Positions 44,813 to 52,957 of a DNA stretch of 64,000 nucleotides are shown here, in pieces; the stretch's first letter is position 1, and every line of letters begins with the position of its first letter. Source of the DNA: Streptomyces sp. SAJ15 (GTDB taxonomy: Bacteria; Actinomycetota; Actinomycetes; Streptomycetales; Streptomycetaceae). Location of the stretch: contig NZ_NISY01000002.1 in the NCBI RefSeq assembly GCF_007595705.1, positions 310,001 to 374,000 on the forward strand, given 5' to 3'. The notes beneath the pieces are model-generated. The model ran no database searches and was not told where the DNA came from. It saw only the letters and a program-made list of their open reading frames with translations. Both the position numbers and the translations under genes were made by a program.

Positions 44813-45288
44813 ACAGACGATTAGGCCATGCGGATCTCGGTGGGGTGGCGGACGTCCGCCGGGAGCTGCGGGATCTGCTGCGGCACTGGGGCGGGCCCGG
44901 CCGGGCCGACGTGGCCGAGCTGCTGCTGAGCGAGCTGGTGACCAACGCGCTGGTGCACACCGACCGCGGCGCCGTCGTCAAGGCAGGCTTCGACGGCCGT
45001 TCGGGCGAGGGCGCCCACGGGGCGCCGGAGGCGGATGCGCACAGGGGCCCGCCCGAGCGGCCGACGGTGTCCGGGGGGCGATTACGCGTCGAGGTGAGGG
45101 ACTTCGTGCCCCGGCGCGCGGCGCTTCGGGCGCGCTCCGACGGCTTCGCGGACGCGACGGGCACCTCGGGGCGGGGGCTGCTGCTGGTCGACTCCCTCGC
45201 CGACGCGTGGGGCGTGTGCGCGCACGGGGTCGGCAAGTCGGTGTGGTTCGAGCTGGAGGACGAAGAGGAGCCGGAGGGCGGGGGCTGA
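44755..45288 (+). CDS. Anti-sigma-factor-type HATPase (ATP-binding regulatory protein)
   Basis: A GHKL-fold protein of about 177 aa related to SpoIIAB/RsbW and the many Streptomyces ATP-binding regulators. The N-box is VAELLLSELVTNALVHTD, a G1-like strand is LRVEVRDFVPRR and the G2 box is GTSGRGLLLVDSLADAWGV, ending KSVWFEL. An Arg/Gly-rich loop of about 30 residues separates the boxes. The start is uncertain: GTG 44680, GTG 44755 and GTG 44846 are open, none with a clear ribosome binding site, and the first 20 residues do not look conserved. Likely role is kinase-type control of a sigma factor or its antagonist; no partner is adjacent. Confidence 0.75.
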   Translation: MHVRGQCDPDGRRERGRSLNRRLGHADLGGVADVRRELRDLLRHWGGPGRADVAELLLSELVTNALVHTDRGAVVKAGFDGRSGEGAHGAPEADAHRGPPERPTVSGGRLRVEVRDFVPRRAALRARSDGFADATGTSGRGLLLVDSLADAWGVCAHGVGKSVWFELEDEEEPEGGG

Positions 45289-45344
45289 CCCGAGGGTCGC
45301 ACCGCCGGGACGGACCCGGTCCGGTGTCTCAGCCCCCGCCGGCT

Positions 45345-45412
45345 CCCGCTCGACCGCGGTCAGCCGGACTGCCGCTCGACCCGCGGTCAGCCGAACTGTC
45401 GCTCGATCCGCG
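45345..45412. repeat. 26-27-bp tandem repeat (2.5 copies) over the stop codon of the DUF2637 gene
   Basis: Unit CCGCTCGAC(C)CGCGGTCAGCCGGACTG occurs at 45345-45370, again with small changes at 45372-45398, and a truncated third copy at 45399-45412. The gene's stop codon (45387-45389) lies in the second unit, so the 3' flank repeats the end of the coding sequence. Confidence 0.8.
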
Positions 45413-46526
45413 CCAGCTTGGCCTCCAGTGAGTCCAGGCGCGGGATGGCGAGGGTGTCGTCCTCCGCGGTGAGGTCGACGGTGCGCGGGCGGCCCTTGTC
45501 CGGCGTGCCGGACGCCGCACCCCCGGTGTGCGTCGTGCCGACGGCGTCGAGGGGGGAGGAGAGGCGGGCCGCGTCAGTCCTCGCGCCGTCCGTGGACCGC
45601 GGGGACGGAAGAGATGAGGGTGCGGGCAGTCGTCCTGAGTCCGCTATGGCAGGGTCCGAGCTGAGCTGCGCCGGAGGGGCGGAGAGCCCGGCGACGTCGA
45701 CCTGGCGCCCACCGCGCCGCCCCCAGGCCCGGTGCTGGCGGTTGTACGCCTTGATCCGGGCCCGGTCCAGCTTCTCCTGGTCCCGCCTGCGGTGCCGGTG
45801 CTGCTCCTTCTGCCGGCGGTCCTCACGGACCTCCTCGACCGCCTCGTCCAGGGTGCGCACGCCCTCCAGCAGCATCAGCGACCAGGCGCCGAAGGTCTCG
45901 CGCGGGGCGCGCAGCCAGCGGACGATGCGGATCTGCGGCAGCGGCCGGGGCACCAGGCCCTGCTCGCGCAGCGCCGCGCGGCGGGTCTGCTTCAGCGCCC
46001 GGTCGAAGAGCACGGCGGCCGAGAGCGACATGCCGGCGAAGAACTGCGGGGCGCCGGCGTGACCCACGCCGCGCGGGGCGTGCACCCAGTTGAACCAGGC
46101 CGCGGCGCCCGCGAACAGCCACACCAGCAGTCGCGAGCCCAGCGCCGCGTCGCCGTGACTGGCCTCGCGGACCGCCAGCACCGAGCAGAACATGGCCGCG
46201 CCGTCGAGGCCGAAGGGGACCAGGTACTCCCAGCCGCCGGACAGGTTGAGGTTCTGCCGTCCGAAGCCCACCAGGCCGTGGAAGGAGAGCGCGGCGGCGA
46301 CCGCGGCGCAACAGAACAGCAGCAGATACGAGGCCATGCCGTACACGGCCTCCTTGCGCCGCCGCCGCTCCTCGCTGCGCTCCCAGGAATCCACCACCGC
46401 CGTGTCGTCCTTGCCCTTGCCCTTGCCGTTGCGGCCGCGCGCGAGCACCGTCACCGCCGCCACGACTCCGACGAGCGCCACGGCCACGGGGAGTGCCCAG
46501 TCCAGCGATATGTCGGTCAGTCTCAT
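45387..46526 (-). CDS. DUF2637 membrane protein (SpdB-like)
   Basis: A 379-aa membrane protein. One transmembrane helix at about 11-29 is followed by a basic loop (RGRNGKGKGKDD), then four segments around 63-165, including the family signature GWEYLVPFGLDGAAMFCSVLAVREASHGD and WLFAGAAAWFNWVHAPRG. The C-terminal half (about 220-379) is cytoplasmic: Arg-rich helix EDRRQKEQHRHRRRDQEKLDRARIK, then a Ser/Pro/Thr-rich tail ending in a coiled coil (IPRLDSLEAKLARIERQFG). DUF2637 proteins occur on Streptomyces plasmids (SpdB transfer genes) and chromosomes; this copy has no plasmid genes around it. Confidence 0.85.
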   Translation of the reverse strand: MRLTDISLDWALPVAVALVGVVAAVTVLARGRNGKGKGKDDTAVVDSWERSEERRRRKEAVYGMASYLLLFCCAAVAAALSFHGLVGFGRQNLNLSGGWEYLVPFGLDGAAMFCSVLAVREASHGDAALGSRLLVWLFAGAAAWFNWVHAPRGVGHAGAPQFFAGMSLSAAVLFDRALKQTRRAALREQGLVPRPLPQIRIVRWLRAPRETFGAWSLMLLEGVRTLDEAVEEVREDRRQKEQHRHRRRDQEKLDRARIKAYNRQHRAWGRRGGRQVDVAGLSAPPAQLSSDPAIADSGRLPAPSSLPSPRSTDGARTDAARLSSPLDAVGTTHTGGAASGTPDKGRPRTVDLTAEDDTLAIPRLDSLEAKLARIERQFG

Positions 46527-46748
46527 CCGGTGCCCCTTGCCTCACTTCCGGGTGGGTGTTCTGGGCCGCGGTACGGCCTACTCGCGCGACATCTTGGCGG
46601 AGTCTTTCCGTGCCTCAAGGGATTTCCGAGCAAGAAGACGCCAACGGACGGCGGGGACACGCGGATAGGTGCGATGAGACTCGAACGCCCGCTCGCCGCA
46701 AGAGAATTCGTTCTATTCGCGGAAGTCGATCGAGTGGAAACGGAGCGA

Positions 46749-47645
46749 TCAGCTTGCCGACAGCCGCTGGATACGGGCCGTATCGCAGGTCCGGGGGCAG
46801 GTCACGCAGGTGTCGTCGGGCCGCAGCGTGTAGAACAGGCAGCAGCTCGCGCGGTCGCGCGTGGGCAGCGACTCCCCGCGCGCCCCGGTGAGCAGGCGGA
46901 ATCCCGCCCCTGCCGGGTAGGGCGGGACGGCGCCGGGCAGCAGCGCGGTCAGCTCGGCCAGCGCGCGCGGCTCTTCACCCATCAGCTGGCCCACGTACCA
47001 GAGCCCTTCGACGATTTCGTCCGCCGCCATCCCCCACAGGGCGCGCGCCCCGCGTCGCATCCGGGGTCGGAAGCCCTCCAACACCGGCCCCAGGTGTTCG
47101 GCGACCGCCGAGCGCACGGCCGCCCGCAGCGCGTCCTCGTCCGGCACCACGCGGGCGCCCGGCACCCCCGCCGCCGGGTCGTCCGGGAGGCAGGAGAACT
47201 CCGTGACGCGGGCCGTCATCCGGCCCAGCGTGCGCTGGAAGGAGACCTGGTCCACGGAGATCCGCGGCACGCGGCGCAGCAGGAACCAGGGGACGGTCAC
47301 CAGCAGGCAGGCCGGCCAGGCGTAGCGGTGCAGTCCGAAGCTCGCCACGACATCGGGTCGGGCGCGCTGTCCGTAGTCCCGCACCACCTGGGCTTCGTCC
47401 CAGGCCAGGAAGGTGTCCAGGGCGGCCCCGCCGGCGGCGAGCTCGGCCGCCACCACCCAGCCGTCGCCGCTGCGCGGGGGCTCGTCGCCGACGGTGAGGC
47501 CGGGGAAGACCTCGGTCAGCCGCGGATACGCGGCGAAGACCGCGGCCGCGGCGGTGGTCGGCGCGCCGGTCCCGGTGGCCGGGATGGTGGGCGCGCCGGA
47601 CCCGGTGCCCGGGGTGTCGGCGTACGGAAGAGCGGGCACGGCCAT
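46749..47645 (-). CDS. FhuF-type siderophore-iron reductase ((2Fe-2S) protein)
   Basis: A 298-aa cytoplasmic reductase predicted to release iron from ferric siderophores. The C terminus carries the FhuF cluster motif CC-x10-C-x2-C (RASCCLFYTLRPDDTCVTCPRTC). The N-terminal part is variable, with an Ala/Gly/Thr-rich start; the conserved block VVASFGLHRYAWPACLLVTVPWFLL precedes a helical region. An iron box 29-47 bases upstream implies repression by a DmdR/IdeR regulator when iron is plentiful. No siderophore synthesis or uptake genes are adjacent. Confidence 0.87.
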   Translation of the reverse strand: MAVPALPYADTPGTGSGAPTIPATGTGAPTTAAAAVFAAYPRLTEVFPGLTVGDEPPRSGDGWVVAAELAAGGAALDTFLAWDEAQVVRDYGQRARPDVVASFGLHRYAWPACLLVTVPWFLLRRVPRISVDQVSFQRTLGRMTARVTEFSCLPDDPAAGVPGARVVPDEDALRAAVRSAVAEHLGPVLEGFRPRMRRGARALWGMAADEIVEGLWYVGQLMGEEPRALAELTALLPGAVPPYPAGAGFRLLTGARGESLPTRDRASCCLFYTLRPDDTCVTCPRTCDTARIQRLSAS

Positions 47646-47673
47646 GGGGAGACCACCGAATCGCGAAGCTTCG

Positions 47674-47692
47674 TCAGGTTAGCCTTACCTTA
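47674..47692. promoter_or_regulatory. DmdR/IdeR-type iron box
   Basis: TCAGGTTAGCCTTACCTTA matches the Streptomyces iron-box consensus TTAGGTTAGGCTCACCTAA at 15 of 19 positions and keeps the AGGTTAG-CCT-ACCT core. It lies 29 bases upstream of the FhuF-like start codon, as expected for iron-dependent repression. Confidence 0.85.
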
Positions 47693-47762
47693 GCTGAATG
47701 GGGTGGGGTTTGACCTTGCGTGGCGTCCGCATATCGTTCCCTGGGACGTCAGGAGGGTCCGA

Positions 47763-48473
47763 GTGGAGCAGTCCAGTGCCGATACGGTGCCGCCGGCGGT
47801 GCCGATGACGCCGGTCACCCCGGAGGAGGCGCCGTGCGTGCCGCCCCCGCGCGTGCCGCTGCAGCGCCACTCCGTACGCCGCCAGGTGCTGGACGCGCTG
47901 CGCTGCGCCCTGGTGAGCGGCGAGCTCGCCCCGGGTGAGGTCTACTCCGCCCCCGTGCTCGCGCTGCGCTTCGGCGTCTCCGCCACCCCGGTGCGGGAGG
48001 CCATGCAGCAGCTCGCCAGCGAGGGCGCCGTCGAGGTGGTCCCCAACCGCGGCTTCCGGGTCGCGCGGCGCAGCGAGCGCGAGCTCGCCGAGCTCGCCGA
48101 GGTGCGGGCGCTCCTCGAGGTGCCGGTGCTGCTCACCCTGGCGGCCGGCGTCACCCCCGAGCGCTGGGAGAGGATCCGTCCCTTCGCCGACGCGGCCTCC
48201 TCCGCCGCGGCCACCGGCGACCGCGCCGCCTACCTGGAGGCGGACCGCGCCTTCCACCAGGCCGTCCTCGCCCTCGCCGGCAACCAGCAGCTGGTCGTCA
48301 TCGCCGACGACCTGCACCGCCGGGCGCAGTGGCCGCTGCCGCGGGGCGGGGCGCCCCGGACCGCCGACCTGCTCGCCGACGCCGCCCAGCACGTCGCCCT
48401 CCTCGACGCCCTTGCCGCGAGCGACCTCGACACGGTCGAGACGCTCGCCCGTGAGCACTTCATCGGAGGCTAG
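47763..48473 (+). CDS. GntR-family (FCD-type) transcriptional regulator
   Basis: A 236-aa regulator; GTG 47763 follows AGGAGG. The winged helix is SVRRQVLDALRCALVSGELAPGE through FGVSATPVREAMQQLASEGAVEVVPNRGFRVA. The C-terminal FCD domain is all-helical (ELAEVRALLEVPVLLTLA, then YLEADRAFHQAVLALAGNQ, and LLADAAQHVALLDALAASD), with metal/ligand-binding His residues in the usual places. It is divergent from the iron-regulated gene. Target and effector are unknown. Confidence 0.9.
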   Translation: MEQSSADTVPPAVPMTPVTPEEAPCVPPPRVPLQRHSVRRQVLDALRCALVSGELAPGEVYSAPVLALRFGVSATPVREAMQQLASEGAVEVVPNRGFRVARRSERELAELAEVRALLEVPVLLTLAAGVTPERWERIRPFADAASSAAATGDRAAYLEADRAFHQAVLALAGNQQLVVIADDLHRRAQWPLPRGGAPRTADLLADAAQHVALLDALAASDLDTVETLAREHFIGG

Positions 48474-48516
48474 CCCGCGGCTCGCGGGCCCGGCGCGATC
48501 ACTACGATGGGTGATC

Positions 48517-48792
48517 ATGGAGATATCAGTCCTGATCGTGGCCTTCCTCGTGCTGGTGTGCATCGGCGGCGTCGAGACCCGCATCAAGCGAACGGAACGC
48601 AACATCGCCCGGGTCGAGCGCAAGCTCGACCTGGTCCTCGACCACCTCGGCCTCCGCGAGTCCGGCCCGGAGCTGGAGCGGGTCGAGGCGCTCGTGCGAG
48701 ACGGAAAGACGATCGAGGCCATCAAGGTCTACCGAGAGGCCACGGGCGCCGGCCTGAAGGAGGCCAAGGACGCGGTCGACCGGATGACCTGA
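48517..48792 (+). CDS. Membrane-anchored small protein with an L7/L12 C-terminal-like domain
   Basis: A 91-aa protein starting MEISVLIVAFLVLVCIGG (membrane anchor, residues 2-18), then a basic coiled coil (ETRIKRTERNIARVERKLDLV), then a region from residue 53 (LERVEALVRDGKTIEAIKVYREATGAGLKEAKDAVDRM) that closely follows the fold of the C-terminal domain of ribosomal protein L7/L12, including the GLKEAKDAVD motif that contacts translation factors. It is not the ribosomal stalk protein itself, being too short and membrane-anchored. Its function is unknown. Confidence 0.8.
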   Translation: MEISVLIVAFLVLVCIGGVETRIKRTERNIARVERKLDLVLDHLGLRESGPELERVEALVRDGKTIEAIKVYREATGAGLKEAKDAVDRMT

Positions 48793-48940
48793 GCCCCAGC
48801 GTCTTCGTGCGTACTCCCGCTGCGGGGCGCCTCCGCGCGTTACGCCGGCTGGGGCGCACCCTCGCGCGTTGCCCCCGGGCGCGCCGCCGCCGTGCGCACT
48901 TCGGCCGCGGCGCGCCGCCGCGCGTTGTCCGGGCGGGGCG

Positions 48941-49840
48941 TCAGGTGTCCCGGGCCCTGGGGCGCAGCTGTTCGGCGAGCCAGACGGGGAGGCCGCCGAG
49001 GAGGTGGACGAGCCGGGCGGCCTCGGCGCGCAGTCGGCCGGCCTCCGGATCGGGCTGCACCTCGGCCAGGGCGGCGAGGGCCGGGGCGATGCCGATGAGA
49101 TAGCCGAGCTCCTCGCGGATGCGCAGGGACTCGGCGAAGCCGTGTCGGGCCGCGGGGAGATCGCCGCTCTGCTCCGCCATGGCGGCGAGGTGGCGCCAGG
49201 TGAAGGAGCGCAGCAGCGCGTCGCCGTGGGCGCCGGCGCCGGCGTGGGCGCGCTGGAAGGCCGCCTGGGCGCCGGTGGGGTTCTGGGCCAGGTGCTGGGC
49301 GACGAGGCCGCGCCGGAAGTCCAGCAGCGGCCGCACGGGCGAGCCGGGTGGGATCAGCGCCGCGGCCCGGCCCAGCGCCGCGCGGGCCTCGTCGGCGCGG
49401 TCGCGCACGCCGAACAGGGTGCACGCGTAGGCCAGATGGCCGCGCTCGCAGGCGGCGGCCCCCCGGTCCTCGTCACCGAAGGCCAGCGCCTCGGCGGCGC
49501 GTAGCGCGTCCTCCGCGGTGCCCCAGCCCTCGGAGGCGAACATGCAGCGCTCGGTCAGCAGGGCGCTGCGCGCCAGTGCCGCGGCCGGGTCGGTCACCGC
49601 GCGGGCGGCGAGCAGGGCGGCGGCGTCCTCCCAGCAGCCGCGGGAGCGCAGCCGCCACACCGCCGTGTCGAGGGGGTCGTGGTCGCCGCCCCCGCCGTCC
49701 AGCAGGGGGCCTCTCCCCAGCCGTGCGCCTCCCGACCCCGCCCGGCCGGCCGGCCCGCCGGCCGCTCCGGGTGGGGTTTCCGGTTCCGTTCCCGTGGGTG
49801 TGTCCGACGATCCAGACCGTGACATGGCGGTGTCCGCCAC
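48941..49840 (-). CDS. Helical repeat (TPR-like) protein, function unknown
   Basis: A 299-aa protein starting at GTG 49840 with GGGAGG just upstream. The first about 60 residues are low-complexity. From about residue 70 the protein is built of paired helices (WEDAAALLAARAVTDPAAALARSALLTERC, then ERGHLAYACTLFGVRDRADEARAALGRAAAL, then HLAQNPTGAQAAFQRAHAGA and AARHGFAESLRIREELG), the pattern of tetratricopeptide-like repeats used for protein-protein contacts. No catalytic residues are apparent. It lies between an L7/L12-like gene and the PucR regulator and I cannot assign a role. Confidence 0.75.
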   Translation of the reverse strand: MADTAMSRSGSSDTPTGTEPETPPGAAGGPAGRAGSGGARLGRGPLLDGGGGDHDPLDTAVWRLRSRGCWEDAAALLAARAVTDPAAALARSALLTERCMFASEGWGTAEDALRAAEALAFGDEDRGAAACERGHLAYACTLFGVRDRADEARAALGRAAALIPPGSPVRPLLDFRRGLVAQHLAQNPTGAQAAFQRAHAGAGAHGDALLRSFTWRHLAAMAEQSGDLPAARHGFAESLRIREELGYLIGIAPALAALAEVQPDPEAGRLRAEAARLVHLLGGLPVWLAEQLRPRARDT

Positions 49841-49986
49841 ATTGCCCTCCCGAAGTCCCCAAGCGCGCCATCGAGCCGGAAGCACCTCGAATCTCAGCAC
49901 GAATGCGCGTGGGGGGCCAAGGGGTCGGTGTGAAGCAATTCACAAAGTTTCCGCCGGCGATCACGGGTGATCGCGAACCGGACGAG

Positions 49987-51783
49987 TCAGCTCATCCTCA
50001 GCGCCAGGAAGAAGTCCAACTTGTCTTCCAGGCGCGACAGGTCACGGCCCGTCAGCTGCTCGATCCGGCCGACCCGGTACCGCAGGGTGTTGACGTGCAG
50101 ATGCAGCCGGGTGGCGCACCGCGTCCAGGAGCCGTCGCAGTCGAGGAACGCCTCCAGCGTCGGGATCAGCTCCGCGCGGTGGCGTCGGTCGTAGTCCCGG
50201 AGCGGGTCCAACAGCCGGGCCGTGAAGGCGCGCCGCACGTCGTCCGGGACGAAGGGGAGCAGCAGCACGTGTGAGGCGAGTTCCTGGTGCCCGGCGGCGC
50301 AGACCCGACCCGGGCGGGCGGCGGCGACCCGGCGGGCGTGTCGGGCCTCCTCCAGGGCGCCGCGCAGCCCCTCGGCGGAGTGCACGGTGGCGCTGACGCC
50401 CACCGTCAGCCGGCCGTCGCCGTCCAGGCCGCGGGAGAGCGGCTCGCGGACCGCCGCCAGGAGGGCGTCCGCGTGCAGTCCGGGGGCCTGGACGGCCTCC
50501 TCCGCCGCGTCCTCCGCGCCGTCCTCGGAGCCGCCCTCGGGCTCCGCCGCGGTCGCCGGCAGCGGCACCAGGGCCACCGCCTCGTCCCCGGCGTAGGCCA
50601 CGGCGATCCGGTCGGACGCCTCGGGGCCGGCCGCCTCCGGGTCCGCCAGCACCTCCTCCAGCAGGGCTTGGGCGAGCGCGCCGCTGGGCCGCTCGCCGCC
50701 GTCCCGCTCGACGCCCTCCGCCTCGCCGGCCGGCCCGCCCCACTCCACCCGGGCCACCACGACCTGCCAGTGCGGGGCGGCGCCGAGGCCCGGCAGCAAC
50801 ACCGGGGCCGCCACCCGCAGCCGGGCGGCGATCTCGGCCGGCGGGGCGCCGGTCTGCACCAGCTCCAGCACCTCCTGGGCGAGTCGACGCCGCACCGTAC
50901 GGGCCGCGTCCCGGCGGTCCCGCTCGACCGCGATCAACTGGGTGACGCCGTGCAGCAGGTCGAGCCGCTCGGCGGGCCAGTCGCCGGCGTCGTCCTCGAC
51001 CGCCAGCAGCCAGTCCGCCAGCACCGTCTCGCGGATCTCGCGCACGTCGCGGGCGGCAGGGGCGCGGCCGGCGCCGCGCACCGGGAAGAGCGAGTAGGTG
51101 GTCTGGGCCGCCCCCGGCGCGCCCGCGGGCCTCGGGCCCGGCACCGTCACCCGGTGCGGCGGTCGGCGCCCGGCGCGCATGGCCGCCAGGTGCTCGCCGG
51201 CGAGGCGGGCGCAGAGCTCGGGGGACAGCTCGGAGCCGGCGGTGGTGCCGCTGGCCCCGGCGATGCGGCGGCCGGTGGGGGAGAGCACCCAGGCGCGCAG
51301 GTTCAGGTCGGAGACGAGCAGGTCGAGGATGACCTCGGGGCCACCGCCGGCCGGGCCGGCGGTCATCAGCTTCCGGTGCCGCTCCACGACGGCGGCCAGA
51401 TCGCCGGCCCGCTCGCTGGAAACCTGCCGCACCACGTGCTCGGTGATGGAGGCGAACGACACGGCCTCCACCACGGAGAACAGCGGCATCCGGTGCCGGG
51501 CGCAGGCCTCCACCAGGTCCGCCGGCACATCCCCCAGCTCGGCCTCTCCGGCCGCCAGGCCGGAGACGCCGGCCGCCGTCAGAATGCGCACGAACCGCTC
51601 GGAGTCGGCGGGCTCGCGGCGCCAGGCGAGACCGGTCAGCACCAGCTCGCCGCCGGAGAGATAGCGGCTGGGGTCGCGCAGATCGGTGGTCATGACGCCG
51701 CGCACGGTGCGGTCCAGCTCTTCCTCGCCGCTGAGTAGGCGCAGGCCCAGGGCTTCGGTCTCCAGCAGTGCGCGCAGCCGCAT
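49987..51783 (-). CDS. PucR-family regulator of purine catabolism
   Basis: A 598-aa regulator divergent from the xanthine dehydrogenase genes. The N-terminal PucR domain begins MRLRALLETEALGLRLLSG and includes SRYLSGGELVLTGLAWRREP; a central GGDEF-like region follows; the C terminus has the PucR helix-turn-helix block SWTRCATRLHLHVNTLRYRVGRIEQLTGRDLSRLEDKLDFFLALR. The gene arrangement strongly suggests it controls the xdh operon in response to purine-derived nitrogen; an inverted repeat between the two is its candidate operator. The precise ligand is not known. Confidence 0.92.
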   Translation of the reverse strand: MRLRALLETEALGLRLLSGEEELDRTVRGVMTTDLRDPSRYLSGGELVLTGLAWRREPADSERFVRILTAAGVSGLAAGEAELGDVPADLVEACARHRMPLFSVVEAVSFASITEHVVRQVSSERAGDLAAVVERHRKLMTAGPAGGGPEVILDLLVSDLNLRAWVLSPTGRRIAGASGTTAGSELSPELCARLAGEHLAAMRAGRRPPHRVTVPGPRPAGAPGAAQTTYSLFPVRGAGRAPAARDVREIRETVLADWLLAVEDDAGDWPAERLDLLHGVTQLIAVERDRRDAARTVRRRLAQEVLELVQTGAPPAEIAARLRVAAPVLLPGLGAAPHWQVVVARVEWGGPAGEAEGVERDGGERPSGALAQALLEEVLADPEAAGPEASDRIAVAYAGDEAVALVPLPATAAEPEGGSEDGAEDAAEEAVQAPGLHADALLAAVREPLSRGLDGDGRLTVGVSATVHSAEGLRGALEEARHARRVAAARPGRVCAAGHQELASHVLLLPFVPDDVRRAFTARLLDPLRDYDRRHRAELIPTLEAFLDCDGSWTRCATRLHLHVNTLRYRVGRIEQLTGRDLSRLEDKLDFFLALRMS

Positions 51784-51841
51784 CAGTCGCCAGCCGATCT
51801 CTCGTCGTCGTCGTTTTCGTTACCGGTGGAATGCCGCGAGG

Positions 51842-51868
51842 ATTCGGAACCTCGTCTTTCGTTCGAAT
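51842..51868. promoter_or_regulatory. Inverted repeat in the pucR-xdh divergent promoter region
   Basis: ATTCGGAAC (51842-51850) and GTTCGAAT (51861-51868) are complementary apart from one extra G. A second hairpin, CGAGG-N8-CCTCG, overlaps the left arm (51837-51854). The site is 59 bases upstream of the pucR start and about 180 upstream of xdh, a plausible PucR operator. Confidence 0.4.
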
Positions 51869-52045
51869 CTACAAGACCCGGTGCCTGGCCAGCCAACCGC
51901 TTCATGGTTTCGGTGACTGCACCCGCCGGGTGACGCGTCGATGTACTGGCGAGAAGCCGCGAGCAGACGTCCGGAGCATCCCCCGGACCCCAGGACATGA
52001 ACGCAGAACCTCACCTCCCCACACAGAGTCGAGAAGAGAACATTC

Positions 52046-52957
52046 ATGGACTTCCTGCGCCCCGCCAGCTGGGAGGAGGCGCTCGCCGCCAAGGCCGAGC
52101 ACCCCACCGCTGTGCCCATCGCGGGCGGGACCGACGTGATGGTCGAGATCAACTTCGACCATCGGCGCCCCGAGTACCTGCTGGACCTGAACCGCGTCGG
52201 CGAGCTGGGTGAGTGGGAGGTCAGCGCGGACGGGGCCACGGTCCGGCTCGGCGCCTCCGTCCCGTACAGCACGATCATGGAGCGGCTGCGTGACGAGCTG
52301 CCGGGTCTCGCGCTGGCCGCGCACACCGTCGGCTCCCCGCAGATCCGCAACCGCGGCAGCGTGGGCGGGAACCTCGGCGCCGCCTCCCCGGCCGGCGACT
52401 CGCACCCCGCGCTGCTGGCGGCCGGCGCCGAGGTCGAGGCGGAGTCCGTGCGCGGGGTGCGCCGTATCCCCGTCGAGGAGTTCTACACCGGGGTGAAGCG
52501 CAACGCGCTGGCGCCGGACGAGCTGATCCGCGCCGTCCACATCAAGACCGCCGACGGCCCCCAGCAGTTCTCCAAGGTGGGCACCCGCAACGCCATGGTG
52601 ATCGCCGTCTGCGCCTTCGGCCTCGCCCTCCACCCGGAGACCCGCACGGTGAGGACCGGCATCGGCTCCGCCGCGCCCACCCCGGTGCGCGCCCGCGAGG
52701 CGGAGACCTTCCTCAACGCCGCGCTGGAGGACGGCGGCTTCTGGGACAGCGGCAAGACCATCACCCCGTCCATCGCCCGGCAGTTCGCGGAGCTGTGCTC
52801 CGGCGCCTGCAACCCCATCGACGACGTGCGCGGCAGCGCGAGGTACCGCCGGCACGCGGTGGGCGTCATGGCCCGCCGCACCCTCGGCTGGGCCTGGGAG
52901 TCCTACCGCGCCGGCGGCACCGGCGGCACCGGCAAGGGAGAAGCACAGTGCGCGTGA
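52046..52957 (+). CDS. Xanthine dehydrogenase FAD-binding subunit
   Basis: A 303-aa medium subunit of a three-subunit molybdenum hydroxylase. The FAD-binding signatures are PIAGGTDVMVEINFD and GSPQIRNRGSVGGNLGAASPAGDSHPALLA; the C-terminal domain (SGACNPIDDVRGSARYRRHAVGVMARR) is typical. It carries electrons from the Fe-S subunit to NAD+. It is the first gene of the operon; the next gene overlaps it by 10 bp. PucR control and the neighbouring permease point to purines as substrate. Confidence 0.92.
   Translation: MDFLRPASWEEALAAKAEHPTAVPIAGGTDVMVEINFDHRRPEYLLDLNRVGELGEWEVSADGATVRLGASVPYSTIMERLRDELPGLALAAHTVGSPQIRNRGSVGGNLGAASPAGDSHPALLAAGAEVEAESVRGVRRIPVEEFYTGVKRNALAPDELIRAVHIKTADGPQQFSKVGTRNAMVIAVCAFGLALHPETRTVRTGIGSAAPTPVRAREAETFLNAALEDGGFWDSGKTITPSIARQFAELCSGACNPIDDVRGSARYRRHAVGVMARRTLGWAWESYRAGGTGGTGKGEAQCA

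Noticed and set aside
51861-51870. GTTCGAATC resembling a tRNA T-loop.
   Set aside because: No matching stems or other cloverleaf arms could be found around it, and it lies in a divergent promoter region.
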